Assembly: GCA_032027145.1 (NCBI GenBank)
Contig: JAVSMP010000001.1
Span: forward strand, 1,144,903 to 1,208,902
DNA length: 64,000 nt
Reading direction: 5' to 3'
Source of the DNA: Ignavibacterium sp.
GTDB taxonomy: Bacteria; Bacteroidota; Ignavibacteria; Ignavibacteriales; Ignavibacteriaceae
This document shows, piece after piece, positions 55,283 through 64,000 of the stretch. Position numbers and translations under genes: made by a program. The notes beneath the pieces are model-generated. The model was not told where the DNA came from, ran no database searches, and saw only the letters and a program-made list of their open reading frames with translations. Each line of letters starts with the position of its first letter. The stretch's first letter is position 1.

Positions 55283-55373
55283 TTAAATATTTATACTTTA
55301 TTTAGTCACGCTTTCCTTCCTTAATATTTTATATATTTCGTCATACAAAAACGATAACATTTATGAGGGCAAA

Positions 55374-56177
55374 ATGAAAATACTTAAAATATTTGCACCA
55401 ATAATCTTGCTTGCACTTACTGTTTACTATTGCAGTACTGTTCCAATTACCGGGAGATCTCAGTTAAATCTTATTTCATCAAATGAAATGAATGCAATGA
55501 GTTTTCAGCAGTATGATGAATTTTTAAAACAGAATAAACTCAGTTCGAATAAAAGCGATGTTGATATGGTTAAAAGGATCGGGGCAAAAATTCAAAAATC
55601 TGTTGAAACTTATTTTGCCCAGCATAATTTGTCTAATGAACTTGATGGTTATCAGTGGGAATTTAATCTTGTTGAAAGCAATGAAATAAATGCCTGGTGT
55701 ATGCCCGGTGGAAAAGTAGTTGTTTATACAGGTATTCTGCCGGTTGCAAAAGATGAAACTGGTTTAGCGGTTGTGATGGGACACGAAATTGCTCATGCTG
55801 TTGCTCAGCACGGGAATGAAAGAATGAGTCAGGGATTGTTGCAGCAGCTTGGCGGTGTAGCGTTAGCAATTGCATTAAAGGATCAGCCTGAAACAACTCA
55901 AAATATTTTTATGGCGGCTTATGGAATCGGAAGTACAGTCGGTATAATGCTTCCTTTCAGCAGAACACACGAAAGTGAAGCTGACCATCTGGGGCTGATA
56001 TTTATGGCAATGGCAGGATACAATCCAAACGCAGCTGTTGATTTCTGGACAAGAATGGCTGCTAACAGTCATGGTACGCCACCAGAATGGCTGAGTACAC
56101 ACCCTTCAAACGAAACAAGAATTGCTGATATTAAAAAACTTTTACCCGAAGCTTTAAAATATTATAATCCAAATTAG
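55374..56177 (+). CDS. M48-family zinc metalloprotease lipoprotein
   Basis: A 267-residue protease with a lipoprotein-like signal ending LTVYYCS and an M48 peptidase domain. The zinc motif is VMGHEIAHAVAQH (HExxH), and the third ligand is in RTHESEADHLGLIFM. GGKVVVYTGILPVAKDETGLA is typical of the LoiP/YcaL-like group that works at the outer membrane. It probably takes part in envelope protein quality control. GAGGG precedes the ATG. The DUF2721 gene starts 9 bp later. Confidence 0.9.
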   Translation: MKILKIFAPIILLALTVYYCSTVPITGRSQLNLISSNEMNAMSFQQYDEFLKQNKLSSNKSDVDMVKRIGAKIQKSVETYFAQHNLSNELDGYQWEFNLVESNEINAWCMPGGKVVVYTGILPVAKDETGLAVVMGHEIAHAVAQHGNERMSQGLLQQLGGVALAIALKDQPETTQNIFMAAYGIGSTVGIMLPFSRTHESEADHLGLIFMAMAGYNPNAAVDFWTRMAANSHGTPPEWLSTHPSNETRIADIKKLLPEALKYYNPN

Positions 56178-56185
56178 TTTATCAG

Positions 56186-56668
56186 ATGATACCCAATATT
56201 AATTCAATAGTTGAGATAATTCAGCTAATGCTTGCACCGGGAATAATGATTTCTGCGTGCGGACTTTTACTGCTTGGTATGAACAACAAGTACTCACTTG
56301 TTGTAAACAGAATAAGATTACTTAATGAAGAAAGAAGAAAGACTATTCACAGATCTGATAATTCGGATTTTAAACCTTATGAAAATCTCCGCTTGGAAAG
56401 CATATCAGTTCAGATTTCTAAATTAGTTTACAGAGTTAGTATTGTCAGAAATGCCTTTTTATGTTATACAATAGCCGTTGCACTGTTTGTTCTTACATCG
56501 CTTTCTATTGGTGTTGGTTTTTTGTTTGATATTACAAAATTAAATTCACTTATAACTGTTGAATTTCTGCTTGGGATGCTCTCGGTATTATTTGGAGTTA
56601 TTTTTGCAGCTTATGAAACTTATAAAGGTTACGAGATAGTAAATTTTGAAGTTAAGATTGATGAGTAA
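56186..56668 (+). CDS. DUF2721 family membrane protein
   Basis: A 160-residue protein with an N-terminal hydrophobic helix (IQLMLAPGIMISACGLLLLG) and two more near residues 95-150, matching the DUF2721 layout with NRIRLLNEERR in the cytoplasmic loop. The function is unknown. It starts 9 bp after the M48 protease gene, so the two are likely in one operon. Confidence 0.8.
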   Translation: MIPNINSIVEIIQLMLAPGIMISACGLLLLGMNNKYSLVVNRIRLLNEERRKTIHRSDNSDFKPYENLRLESISVQISKLVYRVSIVRNAFLCYTIAVALFVLTSLSIGVGFLFDITKLNSLITVEFLLGMLSVLFGVIFAAYETYKGYEIVNFEVKIDE

Positions 56669-56674
56669 GTTTTA

Positions 56675-56706
56675 TTAACCCAATTCTTAAAAAAGAATTG
56701 GGTTAA
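56675..56706. terminator. Hairpin between DUF2721 and argF
   Basis: TTAACCCAATTCTT (56675-56688) pairs with AAGAATTGGGTTAA (56693-56706) in 14 perfect pairs with loop AAAA. It lies between convergent genes and may stop both. It has no clean U-tract on either side. Confidence 0.55.
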
Positions 56707-56726
56707 TAGTTAAAACCTTTGGAAGC

Positions 56727-57659
56727 TTACATAATTAAAATCATTATCGCCTTCTGCACGTGCAATCTGTTTTCTGCTTCGTCAAAAATTACAGAATTTG
56801 GTGAATCAGCAACCTCGTTTACTACTTCATCGCCACGATGCGCCGGTAAACAGTGCATAAATAAATAATCTTCTTTAGCGTGTTTAATCAACTTTGGATT
56901 TACCTGATATTTCATAAATTTCTTTCTGCGTTCAGCAGCTTCAGATTCCTGGCCCATACTTGCCCAAACATCTGTATAAACAATATCAGCATTTTTAACT
57001 GCTGCAACAGGATCTTCTAGAATTTCGATTTTACTGCCCATATATTTGGCAGACTTTTTAGCATTATCAACAATTTCTTTATTTGGTTTGTAACCGGAAG
57101 GAGAAGCAATTGCTATATTCATTCCTACCTTTGAACAGCCATTTAACAGACTGTGAGCCATATTGTTACCATCACCAATATAGGCGAGTTTTAATCCCTG
57201 CAGTTTGCGTTTCTTTTCTAAAATAGTAAATAAATCAGTTAGAACCTGACATGGATGAAGAAGATCTGTTAAGCCATTAATAACTGGAATGCTTGCATAC
57301 TTTGCCAATTCTATAACATCTTCATGTGCAAAAGTACGGATCATAATTCCGCTTAAATATCTTGACAAAACGCGGGCGGTATCTGCAACGCTTTCACTTG
57401 TTCCAAGCTGAAGATCATTTGGTCCAAAGTACATCCCGATCCCGCCGAGTTGATAAATACCTACTTCGAAAGAAACCCTTGTTCTTGTTGAGCGCTTTGT
57501 AAAAATCATTCCAAGAGTTTTTCCTTCCAGCAAGCGATGCGGCTCTCCGGAATACAGTTTTTCTTTTAATGATTTGCTCACATCAAAAATTTCATAAATT
57601 TCTTCAAGGGTTAGATCAGCAATAGAGATTAGATCTTTGCCCTTCATATTAATTGCCAT
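56727..57659 (-). CDS. argF: Ornithine carbamoyltransferase
   Basis: ArgF joins ornithine and carbamoyl phosphate to make citrulline. The 310-residue protein has the carbamoyl-phosphate motif KRSTRTRVSFEVG, the HPCQVLTDL site and the ornithine-side HCLPAHRGDEVV. GGAG six bases upstream fixes ATG 57659. A carbamate kinase gene lies immediately upstream on the same strand, so this could be anabolic (fed by CarAB) or part of citrulline breakdown. Confidence 0.94.
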   Translation of the reverse strand: MAINMKGKDLISIADLTLEEIYEIFDVSKSLKEKLYSGEPHRLLEGKTLGMIFTKRSTRTRVSFEVGIYQLGGIGMYFGPNDLQLGTSESVADTARVLSRYLSGIMIRTFAHEDVIELAKYASIPVINGLTDLLHPCQVLTDLFTILEKKRKLQGLKLAYIGDGNNMAHSLLNGCSKVGMNIAIASPSGYKPNKEIVDNAKKSAKYMGSKIEILEDPVAAVKNADIVYTDVWASMGQESEAAERRKKFMKYQVNPKLIKHAKEDYLFMHCLPAHRGDEVVNEVADSPNSVIFDEAENRLHVQKAIMILIM

Positions 57660-57732
57660 AAGTACTCCATTTTATTTTTTGATTTAAATTCACTGATAAA
57701 TTAAAATTCAGATATTAAAAACTCAGAACTAA

Positions 57733-58680
57733 CTATTTGCTGTTTACAACCCGCGTTCCGCAATTATGGTTTCCAAGCATAGTAGAGTCGGTAATGACTG
57801 TCTCTTTTCCGCCATTCTTAACAAAATGAATTGCGGCAAGGATTTTCGGTCCCATACTTCCATCAGGAAATTCCCCATTATCATAATATCTCTGTGCTTC
57901 ATCAGCGGTAACGATATCAAGAGCCTGCTGATCTGGTTTATGAAATTTTAAATAAACTTTCGAAACATCTGTAAGGATATAAAAAGCTTCTGCACCAATT
58001 TCTTCTGCAAGCAGTGCTGATGCATAGTCTTTATCAATTACAGCCTCGACACCGTAAAGTTTTTTATCTTTTCCAAGATAAACAGGAACACCGCCTCCTC
58101 CGGAAGCAATAACAATATTACCTTTATCAACAAGGCTTTTAATAACTTTTCTGTTCAGTACATCAATTGGTTTAGGTGAAGGAACAACTCTTCTCCATCC
58201 GCGTTTCCTTGGGTCTTCCTTAAAAACAAAATTGTTTGCCCTTGCTAAAAGTTCAGCTTCTTCTTTCAGATAAAATGCACCTACCGGCTTTGTTGGATTT
58301 GAAAAAGCAGGATCATCTTGGTCAACCAAAACCTGTGTTACTACCGTAATAACATTTTTTTTGATTTTGTGTTCACGTAAGATATTAATCATCTGTCTTT
58401 CAATCATATAGCCAATTCCGCCTTGTGAATCGGCTACACAAATATCAAGTGGCATTTTGGGTATTTTATAACTGTTATAACCTGCTTCATTGCGAAGCAT
58501 GATATTACCGACCTGCGGTCCGTTACCGTGAGTAATTACAATATTATAATCTTCCCTGATAAGATTAATTAGATTTATGCAAGTGTTATAAGTGTTTTTT
58601 TCCTGTTGCTGGATAGTGCCAATTTCATCTCCCCTGAGAAGTGCGTTTCCTCCAAGAGCAACAACAGCAGTTTTTTTCAT
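57733..58680 (-). CDS. arcC: Carbamate kinase
   Basis: A 315-residue amino-acid-kinase-fold enzyme that converts carbamoyl phosphate plus ADP to carbamate plus ATP (or the reverse). It shows VALGGNALLRGDE at the start, ITHGNGPQVGNIMLRNE and the central IASGGGGVPVYLG, followed by GVEAVIDKDYASALLAEE. The family length is normal. It is 73 bp before argF on the same strand. No arginine deiminase gene is present in the window, so a full ADI pathway is not shown. Confidence 0.95.
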   Translation of the reverse strand: MKKTAVVALGGNALLRGDEIGTIQQQEKNTYNTCINLINLIREDYNIVITHGNGPQVGNIMLRNEAGYNSYKIPKMPLDICVADSQGGIGYMIERQMINILREHKIKKNVITVVTQVLVDQDDPAFSNPTKPVGAFYLKEEAELLARANNFVFKEDPRKRGWRRVVPSPKPIDVLNRKVIKSLVDKGNIVIASGGGGVPVYLGKDKKLYGVEAVIDKDYASALLAEEIGAEAFYILTDVSKVYLKFHKPDQQALDIVTADEAQRYYDNGEFPDGSMGPKILAAIHFVKNGGKETVITDSTMLGNHNCGTRVVNSK

Positions 58681-58794
58681 AAAGAACTTTTTAGATAGCT
58701 TTATTTACAAAGTATTTTAAAATTGATGTGTTAACTTAAACAAGGTAAATTTCAAATAAAAAATAATTTGTTTTTTTGCATTTAAGTGATAAAA

Positions 58795-59397
58795 ATGAGC
58801 GGTCCTGTTAACAAATTTTCTGATGAATTTCTTAAACCTAATAATATGATTAGGTTATATGCTACCGGTGCATTTCCAATGGCAGATGAAAAAACAGGTG
58901 CTATCGAATGGTATTTGCCTGAAATAAGGTGCATAATTCCTTTAGATAGTTTTAATGTTCCCCGCTCTGCAAAGAAAGAAATTGAAAAACAAAAATTTGA
59001 AATAAAATTTGATTCGGATCCACTTTCGGTTATAAGAGGATGTGCAGACCGTGAACATACCTGGATTTCAGAAAAACTAATTGAGGCTTATATAAGATTG
59101 ATAAAACGCGGTCATCTGCATTCAGTTGAAACCTGGCAAAACAATGAATTGGTCGGAGGTTTGTATGGTATTACGTTTCGCGGAGCTTTTTTAGGTGAGT
59201 CAATGTTTTCAAAAGTATCTCAGGCTTCAAAAGCTGCGCTTCTAAAACTTATTTATCATTTAAGGGAGAATGATTTTGTTCTGCTTGATGTTCAATATAT
59301 GACTGAACACTTAAAGATGTTTGGCGCTGTTGAGATATCTCTCGAAGATTATCGTGCTAGATTATTGGAAGCATATCAGCGTCCCTGCATGTTTTAA
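58795..59397 (+). CDS. aat: Leucyl/phenylalanyl-tRNA--protein transferase
   Basis: Aat adds Leu or Phe to proteins with N-terminal Arg or Lys, marking them for ClpS/ClpAP breakdown. The 200-residue protein has YATGAFPMADEK and WYLPEIRCIIPLD at the start, then VIRGCADREHTWIS, HSVETWQNNELVGGLYG and GESMFSKVSQASKAAL. ATG 58795 (MSGPVNKF) was chosen; a GTG at 58786 is possible. Its stop overlaps the end of the giant kinase gene by 3-4 bp. Confidence 0.93.
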   Translation: MSGPVNKFSDEFLKPNNMIRLYATGAFPMADEKTGAIEWYLPEIRCIIPLDSFNVPRSAKKEIEKQKFEIKFDSDPLSVIRGCADREHTWISEKLIEAYIRLIKRGHLHSVETWQNNELVGGLYGITFRGAFLGESMFSKVSQASKAALLKLIYHLRENDFVLLDVQYMTEHLKMFGAVEISLEDYRARLLEAYQRPCMF

Positions 59398-62300
59398 TTG
59401 GAAATCTGATTTACTTCTGAATTACTGATATAGTTTCTTACTTTATTAATAAGATCTTTTTTAGCAAATGGCTTTGACAGATAATCATTAAATCCTGAAT
59501 TAATGAACTTCTCTCTGTCACCAACCATTGCATGTGCTGTAACTGCAATAATTGGTATTTGTTTAAACTTAGGGTTTTCTCTGATTATTCTGAGCACATC
59601 AATACCGCTTGCACCTTTACCAAGACTGATATCCAACAGAACTAATGAGTATTCATTTTTGTTCATCAACTCCATGCCTTCTTTATCAGTTGAAGCTGAC
59701 TCTATTTCAACCTCTCCTCTTAAAAACAGTTCAACAATTTTTCTTGAAGAAAAATCATCATCAATTACCAGCACTTTCTTGTTCCTGCCGATTTTTTGTG
59801 GAAGATCGTTTTCATCTGGCAGATGGTTATTTGTCTTGTTATTTGAAGATGATTCTTCAACCGGAAACACAACTGTAAATGTTGAGCCTTTCCCTTGTTC
59901 GCTTTGCAAAGTAATGCTGCCTCGCATTTTCTCAGTAAACTTTTTCGCTATAGTTAAACCAAGACCAGCACCTTCAAAATATCTGTTATAACCTTCACTA
60001 ACCTGTCTGAACTCTTCAAAAATTGTTTCCTGATCTTCTTTTGCTATTCCGATTCCTGTATCAATAATGTTTATCATAGCATAGGTGCTTCCATTACTAT
60101 TGATAACATTAAGTTCAATTGTAATCCCGCCCTTATCAGTGTATTTAACAGCGTTATTAATTAGATTAGAAATAATTGAATGAAACAGTCTCTTATCCAA
60201 TCTTGCCAGCACTATATCGGACTCGATTTTCGATTTAATATAAAGATTTTTCTTCTGAGCAGCTGGAATGAATAAGTTTATAATATCACTGGTCTCTTCT
60301 GCAATATTCAACTCATTATAATTAACCTGAACTTTATCAGCCTCTACTTTTGAAAGATCAAGAATAAGATTTAGTGTTTCAAGAAGTCTTTTACCGCTGC
60401 TCATAATTGTAGAGATCATTTCATTCCACTCCTGGTGGTCAATCTCTGTTTTAAGAATTTCGGTATAACCAAGAATTGCAATAAGCGGTGTTCTTAATTC
60501 GTGGCTCATATTAGCAAGAAAGTTGGATTTTAACTTGCTCATTTCTTCAGCAGTTTCTTTAGCCTCAATCAGTTCTTTTTTAGTAATCTCACGCTCTATA
60601 ACAGCACCTAAATTTGCTGCGGTCGTCTGAAGTGTGGAGATTTCACTTTCACTCCAGACTCTTTCTGATTTACAATAGTCAAAGCCGATAAAACCCCAAA
60701 ACTCTTTTTTAACCATGATCGGAACAATCAAAATAGATTTGATTTTTTGAATTGACAATAAATCACGCAATTCCGGTTTAAGGTCTTTTATAAGACTGTT
60801 TATTGTACCGCCGGTTTTTAAAGTCGGATACCACTCTTCAAACATTGGGAAATAACTTAGGTTTTGCAGATCAGGATTATTTAATTCTGAACTGAAGTTA
60901 CCATTTGTCCATTCAAATTTTTGACTCATTAAATACTTGGATTTTTCTTCATCAAAATCATTTTCGAAAATATAAACTCTGTCAATATCTGATGATTCAC
61001 CTAAAGATTTCAGTGTATTCTTGATAGCAATATCAAAATCTCTTTCAGTTAAAAGTATGTTTGCAGCTTCCGCAATACCTTTAAAGAGATTTTTCTGATT
61101 AAGAAGTGTGTGCTCAAGTTCTTTTTGTAAGGTAATATCTTTAAGAGTACCAATTGTAGCTTTCTTATTCTGATAGTTAATTACTCTGGCGCTCATATTA
61201 ACAAATACTCTGCTGCCGTTTTTATGCAGCATCCGCCACTCATAAGATGCAGGTGTAATTTTACCTTCTTGTCTTAACTTATAATTTCTTTTTACAAGTT
61301 CAAGATCTTCAGGTGCAACAAACTTAGTAAATGGCTCTCCTACAATCTCATCATTGATGTATCCAACCATTTTTTGAAAAGCACGATTTACAAAAGAAAC
61401 CCTTCCATCAACTATCAGAAACACGCCATCCTGAATGCTGTCTATTAGTGTCCGGTATTTTTCTTCGGACTGAGCAAGCTCGGTTTCAGCTTCTTTTCTG
61501 CTTGTTATATTACGGCAGGAAAAAATCAATCCATAAGGAGATCCGTCGATTGATTTCAAAACTTCTTTTTGTATCTCAAACAGAGCCTGTTTGCCGTTAA
61601 TATTTTCAAAAGTATATTCTTCCGGACCGGTATTTTGAATGAAAATCTTTTTAAAGCTTAAGAATGCCCGCTCTTTATCCTTTTGAGCAACAAACATCAA
61701 AAAACTTTTTTGTCTTATCTCTTCAAAACTTGAATAGCCTGAAATCTTTATTCCTATTTCATTAAGAAATACTATCTCACCTTTAAGGTTGGTTATTGCA
61801 ATTATATCAGGAAGAGTAGCAATTAATTTTCTATAAAGTTCTTCACTTTCCTTTAATGCAGATTCAGTTTGTATTCTGCTGGTAATGTCGGTGATAAATC
61901 CTTCCAGAGCTTCTATCTTGCCTTTGCGTGAAAACTGGGCGGCACCTTTTTCCCAAACCCATTTTTCTCCGGCATTTTTTGTTCTGATTCTGTAGACAAT
62001 CTGATACGGTTCTTTATTTCTAACTGCTTCTCTGACTGAAATAAAAACATTTTCTTTATCTTCAGGATGAATAAGTTCAGCATAGGTAGCAACTTTATTT
62101 TGAATCAGTTCATCAGGTAAAAATCCGGTAAGCTCAATAGACCCCTGGCTGACAAACTCCATAATCCAATCAGAATTGTACTTGCGTATATATGCCATTC
62201 CCGGCAAGTTTGACATCAGATTAGATAAGTACTTTTCACTTTGAAGAAGCTTTGCTTCGGTTCTTTTTCTTTCAGTAATGTTTCTTAAAATTGCCTGGAT

Positions 62301-63887
62301 TCCTATCAGTGAATCTTTTTCCCGGATAGGAGCTGCTCTTAATTCATAAGTGAATATACTTCCATCTTTTTTTATAAGATCAGTTTCAAATATCGGTACA
62401 TCTTTCCCCTGAATTATCTTTGTAATATAAAATGCAGATGAAACAGCCGATTTAGTAGTCAGCACTTGTGAAGAAAATATGTTTTGTCCGATTAATTCTG
62501 ATCTGGTATAACCAGTTTCTACTTCAAATAAATGATTCAGCTCCAGCACTTTGCCATGCGGGTCCAGAATAATTATAATATCAGCAGCTTTATCAAAAAG
62601 TAAATGATATCGCTCTTCGCTGCTTTTTAATAGATTATGGGTTCTGGTTCTTTCAATAGCAAGCGCAATTTGGTCGGATACATAGATCAAAACATTTAGA
62701 TCTCGGGTACCAAGTCTTATCGCTTCGTTGTATGACTGGACAACAATTACTCCTATTGTATTATCACCAATCTTTAGCGGTACGCCAATCCAATCAAGCG
62801 AGTCAGTACCATAAAGATCAACTTCACCGGCATCAACAAGTTCTTTAAATATTTTTTGATCAACGTGTAGCGGGTTTCCATTTCTTAATACATATTCGGT
62901 TAAGCCTTTTCCGGGCGGAGCAGTTTCATAAGGCTCATCAAATTCATCAACCATATAAGGAAAGCTTAACAGATTGCTTTCTTTATCATAGATTGCAATG
63001 AACAGGTTTTCGACAGGTAAAATATCGCCAAGTGATCTATGTATTGATTTATAAAGATCATCAAGATTTTCATTATCAATAACCGCTCTTGATATTTGAT
63101 AGAGTGCTTTTTCAAGAGTTTCAGAGTTTTTGAATCCGCTGATTTCTTCTTTTACAGCAAGATAGTGTGTTATCTGATCTTCGGAATTTTTAACAGGTGA
63201 AATTGAAACTAATTCCCAGAACAGATCCCCATTCTTTTTTTTATTCAGTAATTCTCCCTGCCACTCTCTGCCGCTGGAAATTGTTTCCCATAATTGCTGA
63301 TAAATATTCTCATCAATTTTACCCGACTTAAGTATTTGAGTGCTTTTCCCGATTACTTCTTCGGCAGTGTAGCCTGTTACCTCTGTAAATCGCGGATTAA
63401 TGTATTCAATAATTCCATTGATATCTGTAATAATAACAGTTGATTTACTCTGCTCAACAGCAGTTGATATTTTAGTTAATTGTTCTTCTAAAAGTTTATG
63501 TTCAGAAATATCTAAACCAATTGCCTGATATTCAAAATCATTTGTTGATTTTTCATTGATCTTATTTATTGTCCATTCAATCCAGAAGACCGAACCATTT
63601 TCAAGTCTTAGCGAATATTGTTTTTTTAAATCGTTGGTTGGCGATTCAATTGAAACAGATTTTTCAAGTTCCGGAGTATCTATAAAAAACTTAGAGCCAT
63701 AAATGTTTTCCTTTGTGGAATGAAAGAATTTTGAATAGGCATAATTAACAAAAAAGATTGTGCCGTCTTTTCTGAAACGACATAGTAAAACGGGAAGTTC
63801 ATCTGCAATTATCAGATGATCCTGAAGATTTATGTTTTCCAATTTTCTGTTTGAGTTTTCACTCGAAAAGGTTTTGTCGTTTTTCAA
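59394..63887 (-). CDS. Giant multi-PAS/GAF hybrid histidine kinase
   Basis: A 1497-residue soluble kinase. In order: PAS (about 25-135), PAS (140-255), GAF (265-420), four PAS (425-545, 550-675, 685-800, 805-930), a second GAF (935-1100), HisKA with FLANMSHELRTPLIAILGY, an ATPase with ISNLINNAVKYTDKGG and GAGLGLTIAKKF, and a terminal receiver domain (VLVIDDDFSSRK, LVLLDISLGKG, YLSKPFAK). No membrane helix is seen. Several PAS domains end in the typical DITERK or NITxRK. It likely integrates many internal signals. It converges on aat. Confidence 0.92.
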   Translation of the reverse strand: MKNDKTFSSENSNRKLENINLQDHLIIADELPVLLCRFRKDGTIFFVNYAYSKFFHSTKENIYGSKFFIDTPELEKSVSIESPTNDLKKQYSLRLENGSVFWIEWTINKINEKSTNDFEYQAIGLDISEHKLLEEQLTKISTAVEQSKSTVIITDINGIIEYINPRFTEVTGYTAEEVIGKSTQILKSGKIDENIYQQLWETISSGREWQGELLNKKKNGDLFWELVSISPVKNSEDQITHYLAVKEEISGFKNSETLEKALYQISRAVIDNENLDDLYKSIHRSLGDILPVENLFIAIYDKESNLLSFPYMVDEFDEPYETAPPGKGLTEYVLRNGNPLHVDQKIFKELVDAGEVDLYGTDSLDWIGVPLKIGDNTIGVIVVQSYNEAIRLGTRDLNVLIYVSDQIALAIERTRTHNLLKSSEERYHLLFDKAADIIIILDPHGKVLELNHLFEVETGYTRSELIGQNIFSSQVLTTKSAVSSAFYITKIIQGKDVPIFETDLIKKDGSIFTYELRAAPIREKDSLIGIQAILRNITERKRTEAKLLQSEKYLSNLMSNLPGMAYIRKYNSDWIMEFVSQGSIELTGFLPDELIQNKVATYAELIHPEDKENVFISVREAVRNKEPYQIVYRIRTKNAGEKWVWEKGAAQFSRKGKIEALEGFITDITSRIQTESALKESEELYRKLIATLPDIIAITNLKGEIVFLNEIGIKISGYSSFEEIRQKSFLMFVAQKDKERAFLSFKKIFIQNTGPEEYTFENINGKQALFEIQKEVLKSIDGSPYGLIFSCRNITSRKEAETELAQSEEKYRTLIDSIQDGVFLIVDGRVSFVNRAFQKMVGYINDEIVGEPFTKFVAPEDLELVKRNYKLRQEGKITPASYEWRMLHKNGSRVFVNMSARVINYQNKKATIGTLKDITLQKELEHTLLNQKNLFKGIAEAANILLTERDFDIAIKNTLKSLGESSDIDRVYIFENDFDEEKSKYLMSQKFEWTNGNFSSELNNPDLQNLSYFPMFEEWYPTLKTGGTINSLIKDLKPELRDLLSIQKIKSILIVPIMVKKEFWGFIGFDYCKSERVWSESEISTLQTTAANLGAVIEREITKKELIEAKETAEEMSKLKSNFLANMSHELRTPLIAILGYTEILKTEIDHQEWNEMISTIMSSGKRLLETLNLILDLSKVEADKVQVNYNELNIAEETSDIINLFIPAAQKKNLYIKSKIESDIVLARLDKRLFHSIISNLINNAVKYTDKGGITIELNVINSNGSTYAMINIIDTGIGIAKEDQETIFEEFRQVSEGYNRYFEGAGLGLTIAKKFTEKMRGSITLQSEQGKGSTFTVVFPVEESSSNNKTNNHLPDENDLPQKIGRNKKVLVIDDDFSSRKIVELFLRGEVEIESASTDKEGMELMNKNEYSLVLLDISLGKGASGIDVLRIIRENPKFKQIPIIAVTAHAMVGDREKFINSGFNDYLSKPFAKKDLINKVRNYISNSEVNQISN

Positions 63888-64000
63888 ATCAATTTCTTAT
63901 ACTTTCTTTAAAATCCCTTTGTTTTAGCATCGTAAAATTTGCAAGATTCATTCCAGAGAATAATATCTTTCATCGCTTAAAGGCTTGGATTTTCTTTTAA
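63888..64000. other. Upstream region of the giant kinase gene
   Basis: This stretch is AT-rich and cut by the window edge. It holds the presumed kinase promoter. A 21-codon minus-strand frame at 63908-63973 is too short to support as a gene. Confidence 0.4.

Noticed and set aside
63908-63973. 21-codon minus-strand frame at the window edge
   Set aside because: Too short, with no ribosome site or domain.
1-64000. tRNA, rRNA or insertion sequence
   Set aside because: I found no cloverleaf-like intergenic segment, rRNA-like stretch, transposase or terminal inverted repeats. Apart from the hipBA remnant there is no sign of mobile DNA.

Overview
The window looks like a chromosomal stretch from a member of the Ignavibacteria (Bacteroidota/Chlorobi group), or a close relative. 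The clues are a low-GC genome, densely packed genes, frequent GGAG-type ribosome binding sites, and a secreted M14 peptidase with a type IX secretion (Por) C-terminal sorting domain that contains the NFPNPFNP signature common in that group. There are also many two-component and TPR kinases and lipoproteins. This placement is inferred from protein style. No rRNA, tRNA or CRISPR array was seen.

Layout. 1-10 kb: the end of an MFS efflux pump, a hemerythrin-domain protein divergent from aconitase, inorganic pyrophosphatase with an Na+/H+ antiporter-like gene, prolyl-tRNA synthetase, and a large membrane-bound SARP-like regulator broken by a one-base frameshift. 10.5-11.7 kb is the most unusual stretch. 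It holds phased TAACC direct repeats, a hairpin that may control a 39-residue zinc-ribbon gene, and a decayed hipBA toxin-antitoxin locus that still has three operator-like palindromes exactly 41 bp apart. 11.8-21.4 kb: a PLP enzyme, a REC-PAS histidine kinase, an MFS/POT-like transporter, a lipoprotein protease, mnmA, and a phoH-lipoprotein-DUF4920 operon. 21.5-32.3 kb: a TPR histidine kinase, carA and carB with possible leader/attenuator structures, a CBS protein, an MlaF-like ATPase, and an SppA peptidase with a barrel-like N-terminal extension. 32.4-48.6 kb: a P3A H+-ATPase with a HEAT protein, a T9SS carboxypeptidase, an ArsC-like protein, PPK2, a TPR protein, membrane and lipoproteins, a Trm112-like protein, an ICMT-like methyltransferase, an N-acetylmuramoyl-alanine amidase, a TPM protein and a DUF4097 repeat protein. 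48.8-64 kb: a receiver/PPDK-like ATP-grasp protein, a YchF-like GTPase, TrpB2, an M48 lipoprotein protease, DUF2721, argF, arcC, aat and a 1497-residue multi-PAS hybrid kinase.

How the genes connect. CarAB makes carbamoyl phosphate, which ArgF uses and carbamate kinase can interconvert with ATP. Pyrophosphatase, PPK2 and the proton ATPase/antiporter concern phosphate energy and ion balance. Several sensor kinases and the SARP-like protein suggest an environmentally responsive, free-living heterotroph. Most of the window is ordinary housekeeping. The best candidates for new biology are the 10.5-11.2 kb regulatory region, the carAB leaders, the SppA fusion and the receiver-ATP-grasp protein.
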